Positions 1 to 6,995 of a stretch of DNA of 13,931 nt are shown here, in pieces (position 1 is the first letter of the stretch; every line of letters begins with the position of its first letter). The stretch lies in the NCBI GenBank assembly GCA_937982605.1, contig CALJLC010000314.1:1-13931 (forward strand), given 5' to 3'. A program made the position numbers and the translations under genes. A model generated the notes under the pieces. The model searched no databases, was not told where the DNA came from, and saw only the letters and a list, made by a program, of their open reading frames with translations. Source of the DNA: an uncultured Gemmatimonadales bacterium (GTDB lineage Bacteria > Gemmatimonadota > Gemmatimonadetes > Longimicrobiales > Gaopeijiaceae).

Positions 1-72
1 GCTCCTACGCCCGGACCGAGTCGCTCCGCGCGATTCCGGTGCCCCGTCGCACCTCGGTCCGGGCGTAGGAGC
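1..72. repeat. Perfect 20-bp inverted repeat with a 32-base loop at the 3' end of dnaE2
   Basis: Bases 1-20 (GCTCCTACGCCCGGACCGAG) are the exact reverse complement of bases 53-72. The repeat covers the last codons and the stop of dnaE2 and begins exactly at the window edge, so it may continue outside. As RNA it would form a very stable hairpin at the end of the dnaE2 message, but no T-run follows inside the window. It could be a terminator or stabilising hairpin. It could also be a fold-back artefact if base 1 is a contig end. The inverted repeat is certain; its role is not. Confidence 0.85.
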
Positions 73-3000
73 GCGACAGTCCCCGGCGGCGGACCGGAGC
101 GCCGGGTACCCGGAGCGCCTCGATCTCGTGGGCGATCACGTTGAGCGTCGCGCCGTCCTTCTGCAGTCGGCCCTTCACGGCCAGGAAGGGCTCCATGCGC
201 ACGGCCGAGCGGTCGCGCTGATAGATGTCCGGCTTCACGATCACGTTGATCGGCCCGTGCTCGTCCTCCATGAGGACGAAGACGTACCCCTTCGCCGTGC
301 CCGGCCGCTGACGGGTCGTGACCAGCCCGGCGACACGCACGGTGCTCCCCTGCTCGAGGTGGGGGAGCCGCTCCGAGCCGACGGTGCCCGCGGGCAGCGC
401 GCCCTCCAGGAGGGTGAGCGGGTGCAGCTCGGCCGAGAAGCGTAGCATCCGGTACTCGGCGATCATGCGGTCGTGCGGCTCGAGATCGGGGAAGGCGAGC
501 CCGGCGTACGGATCGTCCAGCGCCATCTCGATCTGCGCGTGGTCCTCGCGACCGCCGGTCCGGTCGTCGTCGGTCTCGGGCCCGAGCCAGAGGCCCGCCT
601 GCCAGAGGAGCTCGCGGCGCGTGAGCCCGAAGTCGGCGAAGCCGCCGACCCAGATCAGGTTCTCGACGGCGGGGCGCTTGAGCGTGGCCGGTGTCCGGCG
701 CAGGAAGTCGACCAGCGACCGGAACGGGCCGCCGGTCTCCCGCTCCGCCACGACCCGTTCCGCGATGTCGGCGCCCCACCCCCGCACGAAGCCGAGCCCG
801 ATGCGCAGGTCGTCGCCTTCGGCGGTGCACTCGACCCGGCTCCGGTTCACGTCGGGCAGGAGGGTCCGGATGCCGTTGCGGCGGGCGTCCCGGCCGAGCG
901 CGTCGAGCGAGTAGAAGCCCATCGGCTGGTTGTTGAAGAGCCCGACGTAGAATTCGACCGGATGGTAGTGGCGCAGCCACGCCGACTGATACGCCAGCAG
1001 GCCGAAGGCGGCGGCGTGCGACTTCGGGAAGCCGAACTCCGAGAAAGCCGTCACCTGCGTGAAGATCTCCCGCGCGGTGGTCTCGTCGACGCCGTTGGCG
1101 AGGGCGCCGTCACGGAACTCCTCCCAGTGCGCGGCGAGCGCCTCCTTCGAGCGCTTCCGGCTCATGGCGCGCCGGAGCGACTCGGCCTGACCGTCGGTGA
1201 ACGAAGCGAGCGCCTGGCAGACCTTGAGCACCTGGTCCTGGAAGATGATCACGCCGAGCGTCTCGCCGAGCGCCTCCTCGAGGAGCGGGTGGGGATAGGG
1301 GACCTCGTAGCCCGGCACCTCGCGCAGCATCTCGCGCCGACGGACGTACGGATTGACCGCCCCGCCCACGATCGGCCCCGGCCGCACGATCGCGACCTGA
1401 ACGGCCAGATCCTCGAGATTGCGCGGGCGCGTGCGGCGCAGCATCTGGATCTGCGCCCGGCTCTCGATCTGGAAGATCCCGACGGTGTCGCCCGAGCAGA
1501 TCCGGTCGTAGAGCACCTCGTCGTCGAAGTCGATGCGCGAGAGGTCCGGAGCCTCGCCGTGGCGCTCGGCGATGAGGTCGATGCTCTCTTCGACGAGCGA
1601 GAGCATGCCGAGCGCGAGGAAGTCGATCTTGATGAAGCCCGCGTCCTCGCACGAATCCTTGTCCCACTGACAGAGGACGCGACCCTCCCAGGCCGCCGGC
1701 TCGAGCGGGACGATCTCCACGAGCGGGCGGCTCGAGATGATCATGCCGCCGACGTGCTGCGAGATGTGGCGAGGCAGCCCGGCGATGTCCTCGGCGAGCT
1801 CGCCGAGGAGCTTCCAGAGGTGGCCGTCCGCGCGGTCCTTGAATTCGGGGAGCGAGGCGATCTCCTCGGCGAGCCCCGAAGCCGAGCGGTGCTCGGCCAG
1901 CTTGGAGAGCTTCTCGAGCTCGCCCAGGGGGAGGTCGAGCGCCTTGCCGATCTCGCGCACCGCCGACTTCAGCCGGTACGTCGGGAAGGTGCAGACGAGA
2001 CCGGTGTGCTCGTGCCCGTACTTTTCGTAGACGCGCAGGATGAGCTGCTCGCGGATATCCCGCGGAAAGTCCAGGTCGATGTCCGGGACGCTCCGCAGCG
2101 CCTCGTTGAGGAATCGTCCGAGGAAGAGGTTGTTTTTCACCGGATCGATGTGCGACATCCCGATCAGGTAGCAGATGATCGAGGAGACCGACGAGCCCCG
2201 GCCCCGACCGGCCGGAAGCCCCGAGCGGGCGCGCGGCGCCTCGCCACGCACCTCGCGGGCGACCTCGGCGGCGAGGTCCATGATGTCCCGGTAGACGAGG
2301 AAGAAGCCGGCGAGGCCGTGCAGGTCGACGAGGCAGAGCTCGGTGTGCAGCCGCTCCTCGGCGTCGCGCTCCTCGGCGCTTCCGGGCTCGTACAGCTCGC
2401 CGATGCGGGCGAGGCACATCGCCGCGAGGTTCTCGATCGCCGCGCCGCGCTCCGAGCCCTCGAAGTCCGGGAACTCGTAGCCCAGGTCCTCGGTGAGGTC
2501 GAAGGCCGCGCACCGCTCCGCGATCAGCAGCGTGTTCGTGAGCGCCTCGGGGCGGCTGTCGAAGCGGTGGCGCATCTCCCACGGCTCGGGGAGGTGGAAG
2601 AGACGGTTGGCACGCCGGGCGCCGTGCGCGCCGTCGAGCGTGCTCCGGGTACGGATCGAGACGAGGACGTCCTGGAGGCGGTGCCGCTCGGGGCGGTGGT
2701 AATGGACGTTGCCGGTGCCGACGACGCCCAGCCCTCGCCGGCCGGCCAGCCGGGCGAGCCCCTTGTTGCGGGCGCCGTCGCCCTTCACGCCGTTGTCCTG
2801 CAGCTCGACGAAGAGGCTGCCGGGTCCGAAGGCGCGGACGAATCTCCCCAGCAGCGCCTCGGCGTCGGCGACCGAGGAGTCGAGCGCCGCCGCCAGCGGG
2901 CTCCTCGCGCAGCCGGTGAGCAGGATCAGCCCCTCGGCGCGGTCGAGCAGGGAATCGAGCGGAAGGCGCGGATCACCGCGCTCCGACCCCATGTGCGCCT

Positions 3001-3316
3001 CGGTGAGGAGGCGCGAGAGGTTGGCGTAGCCGCGCGCCGTCTCGGCCAGCAGCGTCACGTGGTGTCCGCCCTCGGGCTCGTCGACGCCGGGAAAGCAGTC
3101 GCGCAGCGTGACTTCGGCGCCCGTGATCGGCTGGAGACCGGCCTCCTTCGCGGCCCGCGCGAACTCCATCGAGCCGTACAGGCCGTTGTGGTCGGTCAGC
3201 GCCAGGGCGGGGTAGCCGAGCTCGACGGCCCGCAGGACGAGCTCCTCGGGGTGCGAGGCTCCGTCCAGGAAGGAGAAGCCCGAGTGGCAGTGCAGCTCGA
3301 CGTAGGGAATCGACAA
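5..3316 (-). CDS. dnaE2: Error-prone DNA polymerase III alpha subunit DnaE2 (ImuC)
   Basis: This is a C-family DNA polymerase of the DnaE2/ImuC type, which carries out error-prone translesion synthesis during the DNA-damage response. The 1103 residues match the family length. An N-terminal PHP domain has H9/H11 in ELHCHSGFSFLDG and D42/H43 in LTDHNG. The polymerase core has GRGRGSS (about 371-376), the catalytic PDIDLDF (411-417, aspartates 412 and 414), RHISQHVGGMI (about 516-526) and the third aspartate D565 in FIKIDF. A C-terminal OB fold (about 990-1065) carries RQRPGTAKG, typical of DnaE2. The start is TTG, preceded by GGAGG six bases upstream, and gives the conserved N-terminus. The last 20 or so residues (from SRSYARTEV) are encoded by the terminal inverted repeat and may not be native. 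The usual partners imuA and imuB are not upstream; the next gene on that side is an HD-GYP protein. Confidence 0.95.
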   Translation of the reverse strand: MSIPYVELHCHSGFSFLDGASHPEELVLRAVELGYPALALTDHNGLYGSMEFARAAKEAGLQPITGAEVTLRDCFPGVDEPEGGHHVTLLAETARGYANLSRLLTEAHMGSERGDPRLPLDSLLDRAEGLILLTGCARSPLAAALDSSVADAEALLGRFVRAFGPGSLFVELQDNGVKGDGARNKGLARLAGRRGLGVVGTGNVHYHRPERHRLQDVLVSIRTRSTLDGAHGARRANRLFHLPEPWEMRHRFDSRPEALTNTLLIAERCAAFDLTEDLGYEFPDFEGSERGAAIENLAAMCLARIGELYEPGSAEERDAEERLHTELCLVDLHGLAGFFLVYRDIMDLAAEVAREVRGEAPRARSGLPAGRGRGSSVSSIICYLIGMSHIDPVKNNLFLGRFLNEALRSVPDIDLDFPRDIREQLILRVYEKYGHEHTGLVCTFPTYRLKSAVREIGKALDLPLGELEKLSKLAEHRSASGLAEEIASLPEFKDRADGHLWKLLGELAEDIAGLPRHISQHVGGMIISSRPLVEIVPLEPAAWEGRVLCQWDKDSCEDAGFIKIDFLALGMLSLVEESIDLIAERHGEAPDLSRIDFDDEVLYDRICSGDTVGIFQIESRAQIQMLRRTRPRNLEDLAVQVAIVRPGPIVGGAVNPYVRRREMLREVPGYEVPYPHPLLEEALGETLGVIIFQDQVLKVCQALASFTDGQAESLRRAMSRKRSKEALAAHWEEFRDGALANGVDETTAREIFTQVTAFSEFGFPKSHAAAFGLLAYQSAWLRHYHPVEFYVGLFNNQPMGFYSLDALGRDARRNGIRTLLPDVNRSRVECTAEGDDLRIGLGFVRGWGADIAERVVAERETGGPFRSLVDFLRRTPATLKRPAVENLIWVGGFADFGLTRRELLWQAGLWLGPETDDDRTGGREDHAQIEMALDDPYAGLAFPDLEPHDRMIAEYRMLRFSAELHPLTLLEGALPAGTVGSERLPHLEQGSTVRVAGLVTTRQRPGTAKGYVFVLMEDEHGPINVIVKPDIYQRDRSAVRMEPFLAVKGRLQKDGATLNVIAHEIEALRVPGAPVRRRGLSRSYARTEVRRGTGIARSDSVRA

Positions 3317-3351
3317 CCTCGGCCTCCGCGCGTCACGTCACGTCCTCGTCC

Positions 3352-3370
3352 GGACCGGCGTCGCCGGTCC
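3352..3370 (-). promoter_or_regulatory. Hairpin in the dnaE2 5' leader
   Basis: GGACCGGC (3352-3359) and GCCGGTCC (3363-3370) are a perfect 8-bp inverted repeat with a 3-base loop. It sits about 36 bases before the dnaE2 start and downstream of the predicted transcription start. A short repeated CGTCA lies just beside it (3331-3341). It could be a repressor operator or an RNA hairpin; neither can be shown from sequence alone. Confidence 0.4.
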
Positions 3371-3396
3371 CCTCGCTCCCTCGAGCGCGGAGACCG

Positions 3397-3425
3397 AACA
3401 TAAACCGAAAGTCGGGGGTGCGCAA
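3397..3425 (-). promoter_or_regulatory. Candidate sigma-70 type promoter for dnaE2
   Basis: Read on the minus strand, TTGCGC (3425-3420) and TATGTT (3402-3397) are separated by exactly 17 bases, in a patch clearly richer in A/T than its surroundings. The start site would be near 3390, giving a leader of about 74 bases. The -35 matches consensus only at TTG. CGAAC at 3395-3399 resembles one half of a Gram-positive LexA box, but the second half is missing, so SOS control is not demonstrated. Confidence 0.45.
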
Positions 3426-3488
3426 ACACGAATTTCGGGGTGGTGGGTGGGGGACCGGAGCCGTCACGTGGCCCCGCCCGTCGGCCGA

Positions 3489-5168
3489 TCAGACCGGCAT
3501 CGGCGGCTCGCGCAGCCCGGCGGGGAGCCGACCCGGCATCACACCCCGGCTCCGGAACGCGGGCACGTACACGCCCGCCCCGCGGTCCTCCTTCAGCAGG
3601 CGCTCGAAGAGCTCGAAGAGGCGAGGGTCGAAGATGTGGCCGGCGTCGCCCTGCATGATCTCGAGGGCGGCCCGGTGGGAGAACGCCGTCCGGTAGCTCC
3701 GGGTCGTCGTCAGCGCGTCGAAGACGTCCGCCACGCACAGCACCCGGGCGGCCACCGGGATCGCCTCCCCGGCCAGGCCGTGCGGGTAACCGCCCCCGTT
3801 CCAGTGCTCGTGGTGGTGGAGAACCATCGGTCGGATGTCCCAGGGGAAGTCGACGTCGGCCAGCAGCTCCACCCCGCGCTCGGGGTGCTCGTGCATGACG
3901 CGCCACTCGTCGGCGTTCAGAGGTCCCTGCTTGTTGAGGATCTCCGGAGGGATCCCGACCTTGCCGACGTCGTGGAGGAGCGCGCCCATCCGGAACCACG
4001 GAAGCGCCCGGCGGTCGAGCCCCGCCGCGATCGCCAGGCGGCACGCGTAGGTGGCCACCCGCTCGCAGTGTCCGCGCGTGTATCGGTCGGCGGACTCGAT
4101 CGAATCGGCCCACTCGGCCACGATCTCCTCGAAGCCGCGCTCGAGCGCCTCGATCTCCCGGCGGATCGTGGCCAGGTCGTGCCGGGCGCGGAGCTGCTCG
4201 AAGGTCTCGTGCGCGCGGTTCAGGCATTCGAGCAGCTCGGCGTTGCGGCCCTGCGCCCGGAAGACGTAGGCCATCTCGCGCCGGATCTCGGCCTCGAGGA
4301 GGAGGTCCTGTCGGGCGGTCGCGTCCTCGAGGGCGCGCAGGAGCCGCTCTTCGGCCACGCTGGACCGGCCGAGCCGCCGGTTGATCGTGCCGGCGTGCAT
4401 GTGGATCTCGCCCAGCCAGCGCTCCGCCTGGAGCTCGAGTGCCAGGTCCAGCGCGTCGTCGCACGCCTCGCGGGCGGCCTCGTAGTCCTCGCGAGCCAGC
4501 TGGAGTCGGGTCCGCTGAACGCGCACGAGGACCTTGAGCGCCACGTTGCCGGTGCGGTCGCAGCTCTCCTCCGCGGCGTCGAAGGTGGCTTCGGCGTCGG
4601 CCCACTCCTCCAGGTCGACGTGCACGCGCCCGATGTTGACCAGCAACCCGCACACGTACTCCTCGAGGCCCAGGCTGCGGTAGCGGCGCAGGCTGCGGTC
4701 GTACCACTCCTGCGCGGCGCGGTGATCGCCGTGGACGTTCGCGACGTTGCCCAGGTTCTGATCGAGCATCGCGACCAGGCGATCCTCGCCGGCCTCCTCG
4801 GCGAGCCGTCGGGAGTGGTGGTAGTAGTCCTCGGCCTCCTCGAGCCGTCCGCGCCCGAAGGCCAGCACGCCGTAGCAGTTGAGCACGTGCGCCAGGTCGA
4901 GCGTCGAGCCGGCGAGCTCCGCCGAGGCGCGGGCGGCCTCGTAGCAGTCCAGCGCCGCGTCGACGTCGCCCGAGACCTCCCACGACCGACCGATCCACCG
5001 CAGGAGCGCGCTCGCGAGTGCCGCGTCGGAGGGACCCTCCAGGCGACGCAGCGCCGCCTCGTAGCGCCTGCGTGCGACGGCGAAGCGACCGGCGCGTTCG
5101 GAGGTGCGAGCCTCCTCGATCAGGCCCTCGACGTCGCGCCGAGATCCGTCGGTCTGGGGGTCCAACAT
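3489..5168 (-). CDS. TPR-repeat HD-GYP domain protein (putative cyclic-di-GMP phosphodiesterase), copy 1
   Basis: The 559-residue protein is cytoplasmic, with no signal peptide or membrane segment visible. Residues about 14-330 are helical TPR-like repeats (recurring NLGNVANVHGD, LLVNIGRVHVDLEEW, GEIHMHAG), probably a protein-binding or sensory platform. Residues about 345-525 are an HD-GYP domain: H367 in RGHCERV, H399/D400 in HDVGK, HHEHWNGGGYP (about 452-462) and D481 in VADVFDALTTTRSYR. Domains of this type hydrolyse cyclic di-GMP, and all metal-binding positions appear intact. The GYP motif has N in place of the more usual D (HWNGGGYP). The ATG at 5168 fits the copy 2 N-terminus, though its ribosome site is weak. 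The gene lies 164 bases downstream of a lipoprotein gene, with a hairpin between them. It is a clear paralogue of the protein at 6992-8680, with long identical stretches in both halves. Confidence 0.9.
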   Translation of the reverse strand: MLDPQTDGSRRDVEGLIEEARTSERAGRFAVARRRYEAALRRLEGPSDAALASALLRWIGRSWEVSGDVDAALDCYEAARASAELAGSTLDLAHVLNCYGVLAFGRGRLEEAEDYYHHSRRLAEEAGEDRLVAMLDQNLGNVANVHGDHRAAQEWYDRSLRRYRSLGLEEYVCGLLVNIGRVHVDLEEWADAEATFDAAEESCDRTGNVALKVLVRVQRTRLQLAREDYEAAREACDDALDLALELQAERWLGEIHMHAGTINRRLGRSSVAEERLLRALEDATARQDLLLEAEIRREMAYVFRAQGRNAELLECLNRAHETFEQLRARHDLATIRREIEALERGFEEIVAEWADSIESADRYTRGHCERVATYACRLAIAAGLDRRALPWFRMGALLHDVGKVGIPPEILNKQGPLNADEWRVMHEHPERGVELLADVDFPWDIRPMVLHHHEHWNGGGYPHGLAGEAIPVAARVLCVADVFDALTTTRSYRTAFSHRAALEIMQGDAGHIFDPRLFELFERLLKEDRGAGVYVPAFRSRGVMPGRLPAGLREPPMPV

Positions 5169-5295
5169 GCGGCGGGCGCTGCTCCCGGGGGTGGAGTCGT
5201 CGCCGTCGGCCCGGACGATCCGAGCCGATGGCTGCTGTCACACCGCACCTGGGGGGGACGGCGAGCATACGCGCTCCTCCCCCGTCCCGCCAGTC

Positions 5296-5326
5296 GCCCG
5301 CCCCCCCCGGCGAGGAAGGGGCGGGC
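5296..5326 (-). terminator. Strong GC hairpin just after the first lipoprotein gene
   Basis: GCCCGCCCC (5296-5304) pairs perfectly with GGGGCGGGC (5318-5326) around a 13-base loop. The hairpin lies six bases past the lipoprotein stop codon. No U-tract follows on the minus strand, so it may be an attenuator or a message-stabilising hairpin rather than a full terminator. It would set the lipoprotein transcript apart from the downstream HD-GYP gene. Confidence 0.5.
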
Positions 5327-5332
5327 CTCGGC

Positions 5333-5914
5333 TCATCCCGTCGCGCAGACGTAGCCCGAGAAGTGGTTCACGTCGAACGCCACCGCGTCTCGACTGCGGT
5401 ACGCGGGGAGCGTCTCGAGCGGCTCGACGCCCTCCGCGGGATCGCCGTCGAAGTAGACGCCCAGGAAGCGTTCCAGACCGGCGCCCCGGACGGCCGCCGG
5501 GCCGTCCGCGGGGAGTCGCCCGGCGGCCTCGGTGGCCCCCACGCGAACCTCGATCGTGGCCGGCCTGAGGAAGCGGAGGCCGTGCGGCTGGAAGTCGAAC
5601 GCCATCTCCCGGCCCGCCAGCGCCGTCATGGTGATCTCGACCGGGCGGCTCAGGGCGCCCTCGGGCACCACGAAGGTGACGCCGGCCTCGGCGATCTCGA
5701 GGCGCCCGCCTTCCGTTCCGATGGTCCGAGACACGACGAGCTCCTGTTCGAGGGGAACGAGACGGGCGACGGCGTCGAAGCCCGGAGCCGGAGGCCGGCT
5801 GAAGAACGCGGATTCCGGGGACTCCGGACCCTGCGTGGGGAGGGGGGTGTCGGCGCACGCGACGAGCGCGAGCACGAGCGCGGCGACGGGGATCCGATGC
5901 GAGAACGACCGCAT
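5333..5914 (-). CDS. Small lipoprotein with ZU5-like domain, copy 1
   Basis: The 193-residue precursor has a basic N-terminus, a hydrophobic stretch and a lipobox LVAC with the lipidated cysteine at residue 20, so it should be exported and membrane-anchored. Residues about 67-125 resemble a ZU5-like beta domain (GTEGGRLEI, AGVTFVVPEGAL, FDFQPHGLRFLRPATI). The C-terminus ends in NHFSGYVCATG, with a second cysteine at 190. The frame is open further upstream, but the ATG at 5914 has AGGAGG four bases before it and gives the signal peptide. The sequence is paralogous along its whole length to the lipoprotein at 10876-11463. A sigma-54 type promoter lies just upstream. Its function is unknown; an envelope sensor or structural role is inference only. 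Confidence 0.85.
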   Translation of the reverse strand: MRSFSHRIPVAALVLALVACADTPLPTQGPESPESAFFSRPPAPGFDAVARLVPLEQELVVSRTIGTEGGRLEIAEAGVTFVVPEGALSRPVEITMTALAGREMAFDFQPHGLRFLRPATIEVRVGATEAAGRLPADGPAAVRGAGLERFLGVYFDGDPAEGVEPLETLPAYRSRDAVAFDVNHFSGYVCATG

Positions 5915-5968
5915 GGTTCCTCCTACGAGAAGTGGATACGTAGGGGGAGCGCCCGAACGATCGGTCGC

Positions 5969-5983
5969 GCAGGGGGCGTGCCG
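5969..5983 (-). promoter_or_regulatory. Sigma-54 type (-24/-12) promoter for lipoprotein copy 1
   Basis: On the minus strand the sequence CGGCACGCCCCCTGC has the invariant GG (5982-5981) and GC (5970-5969) separated by exactly ten bases. GGCACG and TGC match the sigma-54 consensus TGGCACG-N4-TTGC. The predicted start is near 5957, giving a leader of about 43 bases that includes the AGGAGG site. The -12 base is 55 bases from the ATG, against 53 bases at the paralogous gene, which supports the call. Confidence 0.65.
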
Positions 5984-6106
5984 CGGCGAGCGGCGATCCC
6001 CGAAAAGGCGCGTCCGCGCTGGCGATCCGGCCGCTCGCGGCATTCGGGCCGCGTCGAGACGACCCGTCCCGCGCTGCCGGGAGGAGGAACTTCTTACCCG
6101 GGTGCG

Positions 6107-6122
6107 GGATCGCGCACGATCC
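6107..6122 (-). terminator. Hairpin downstream of the exonuclease gene (weak terminator candidate)
   Basis: GGATCG (6107-6112) and CGATCC (6117-6122) form a perfect 6-bp stem with a 4-base loop, 28 bases after the exonuclease stop codon. There is no U-tract. It could end the five-gene operon. It could also be a regulatory site, since it lies about 150 bases upstream of the predicted lipoprotein copy 1 transcription start. Confidence 0.35.
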
Positions 6123-6149
6123 GGGTTCCCTCCCCCCGCCGGACCGCGC

Positions 6150-6995
6150 TCACACGGCCGCGGCCGCCGCGCTCGCCCGCTCCCCGAGCCGGTCGTCCTC
6201 GAGGCGCTCGACCCATCGGCCGAACGAGCCGGTCGGTCCCGACCACGACAGCTCGTCGACATCGTCGAAGAGCGGCGCGTCGGTCCGCAGCGTCGCCAGA
6301 TCCTTGAAGAGCAGGGCGTCGGCGCGCCGCTCGCCGAGCACCTCGTCGGGGAAGTCCTCGATCCGACCGTGGGCGTCGATGAGGCGACGCGCGGTGACCT
6401 TGCCGATCCCGGGGATGCCGGGGAAGCCGTCGGCGGAGTCACCGACGAGGGCGAGGAAGTCGGGGATGTGCTCCGGCGCGACCCCGAACTTCTCCCGGAC
6501 TCCGTCCTCGTCGCGGATCTCTCCCTTGCGGCGGTCGACCTGCACGACGCGCCGGCCGCGTACACACTGCGCCAGGTCCTTGTCCGGCGTCCAGATCGAG
6601 ACGCGCTCCACCCGGGCGTCCCCGGCCGCGATCCGCGCGGCGCTCGCGAGCCCGTCGTCCGCCTCGAGGTCGGTCATCGGCCAGACTGCGACGCCCATCG
6701 CCTCGAGCGCGTCCTCGAGCGGGTGGACCTGCGCCCACAGCCGAGGATCGAGGCCGTCACCCGTCTTGTAGTCGTCCCAGAGGTCGTTGCGGAACGACTC
6801 GACCACGTGATCGGTGGCGACGCCGATGTGGGTGGCGCCTTCCTCGACCATCTCGAGCACCGAGTGCAGCACGCCCGCCACCGCGCCGTAGCGCGGCGGG
6901 TCCCCCTTGGCGAAGCGGAGCCGGCCGTAGAACTGGCGGAAGAGCTCGTAGGTGCCGTCGATCAGGTGGACGTGCACGCGCCGGGCGCGCGTCAC
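6150..6995 (-). CDS. Stand-alone 5'-3' exonuclease / flap endonuclease-like protein
   Basis: The 281-residue protein resembles the 5' nuclease domain of DNA polymerase I (PIN-like/FEN fold with an H3TH DNA-binding element), without the polymerase part. Metal-binding acidic residues are present: D13 in HLIDGTYELFR, D62 in VATDHVVESFR, E111/D113/D114 in LEADDGLAS, D138/D140 in TPDKDLAQ, and D186/D189 in GDSADGFPG. The helical-arch residues R69 and Y76/K77 are also visible. GIPGIGKVTARRLI (about 193-206) is the H3TH motif. Proteins of this kind remove RNA primers or 5' flaps. The start is a GTG that overlaps the stop of the upstream HD-GYP gene (GTGA), so translation is probably coupled. Its presence as the last gene of a signalling operon is unexpected. 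Confidence 0.88.
   Translation of the reverse strand: MTRARRVHVHLIDGTYELFRQFYGRLRFAKGDPPRYGAVAGVLHSVLEMVEEGATHIGVATDHVVESFRNDLWDDYKTGDGLDPRLWAQVHPLEDALEAMGVAVWPMTDLEADDGLASAARIAAGDARVERVSIWTPDKDLAQCVRGRRVVQVDRRKGEIRDEDGVREKFGVAPEHIPDFLALVGDSADGFPGIPGIGKVTARRLIDAHGRIEDFPDEVLGERRADALLFKDLATLRTDAPLFDDVDELSWSGPTGSFGRWVERLEDDRLGERASAAAAAV

Noticed and set aside
473..3403. Very long plus-strand open frame opposite dnaE2
   Set aside because: Its product is Arg/Glu/Val-rich with no recognisable domain, and the opposite strand encodes an intact DnaE2. Long antisense frames are common in very GC-rich genes.
3394..3408. LexA-type box before dnaE2
   Set aside because: Only one half (CGAAC) is present; the expected GTTCG half reads ACCGA.
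3196..5268. 690-codon minus-strand frame with a strong ribosome-site-like sequence (GGAGGA) before an ATG at 5268
   Set aside because: It is in a different frame from the conserved TPR-HD-GYP gene, is Arg/Pro-rich and runs into dnaE2. The G-rich sequence is explained by local composition and hairpins.
3447..5354. Long plus-strand open frame opposite TPR-HD-GYP copy 1
   Set aside because: A shadow frame with no domain. The same kind of shadow is seen opposite copy 2 (7004-9166).
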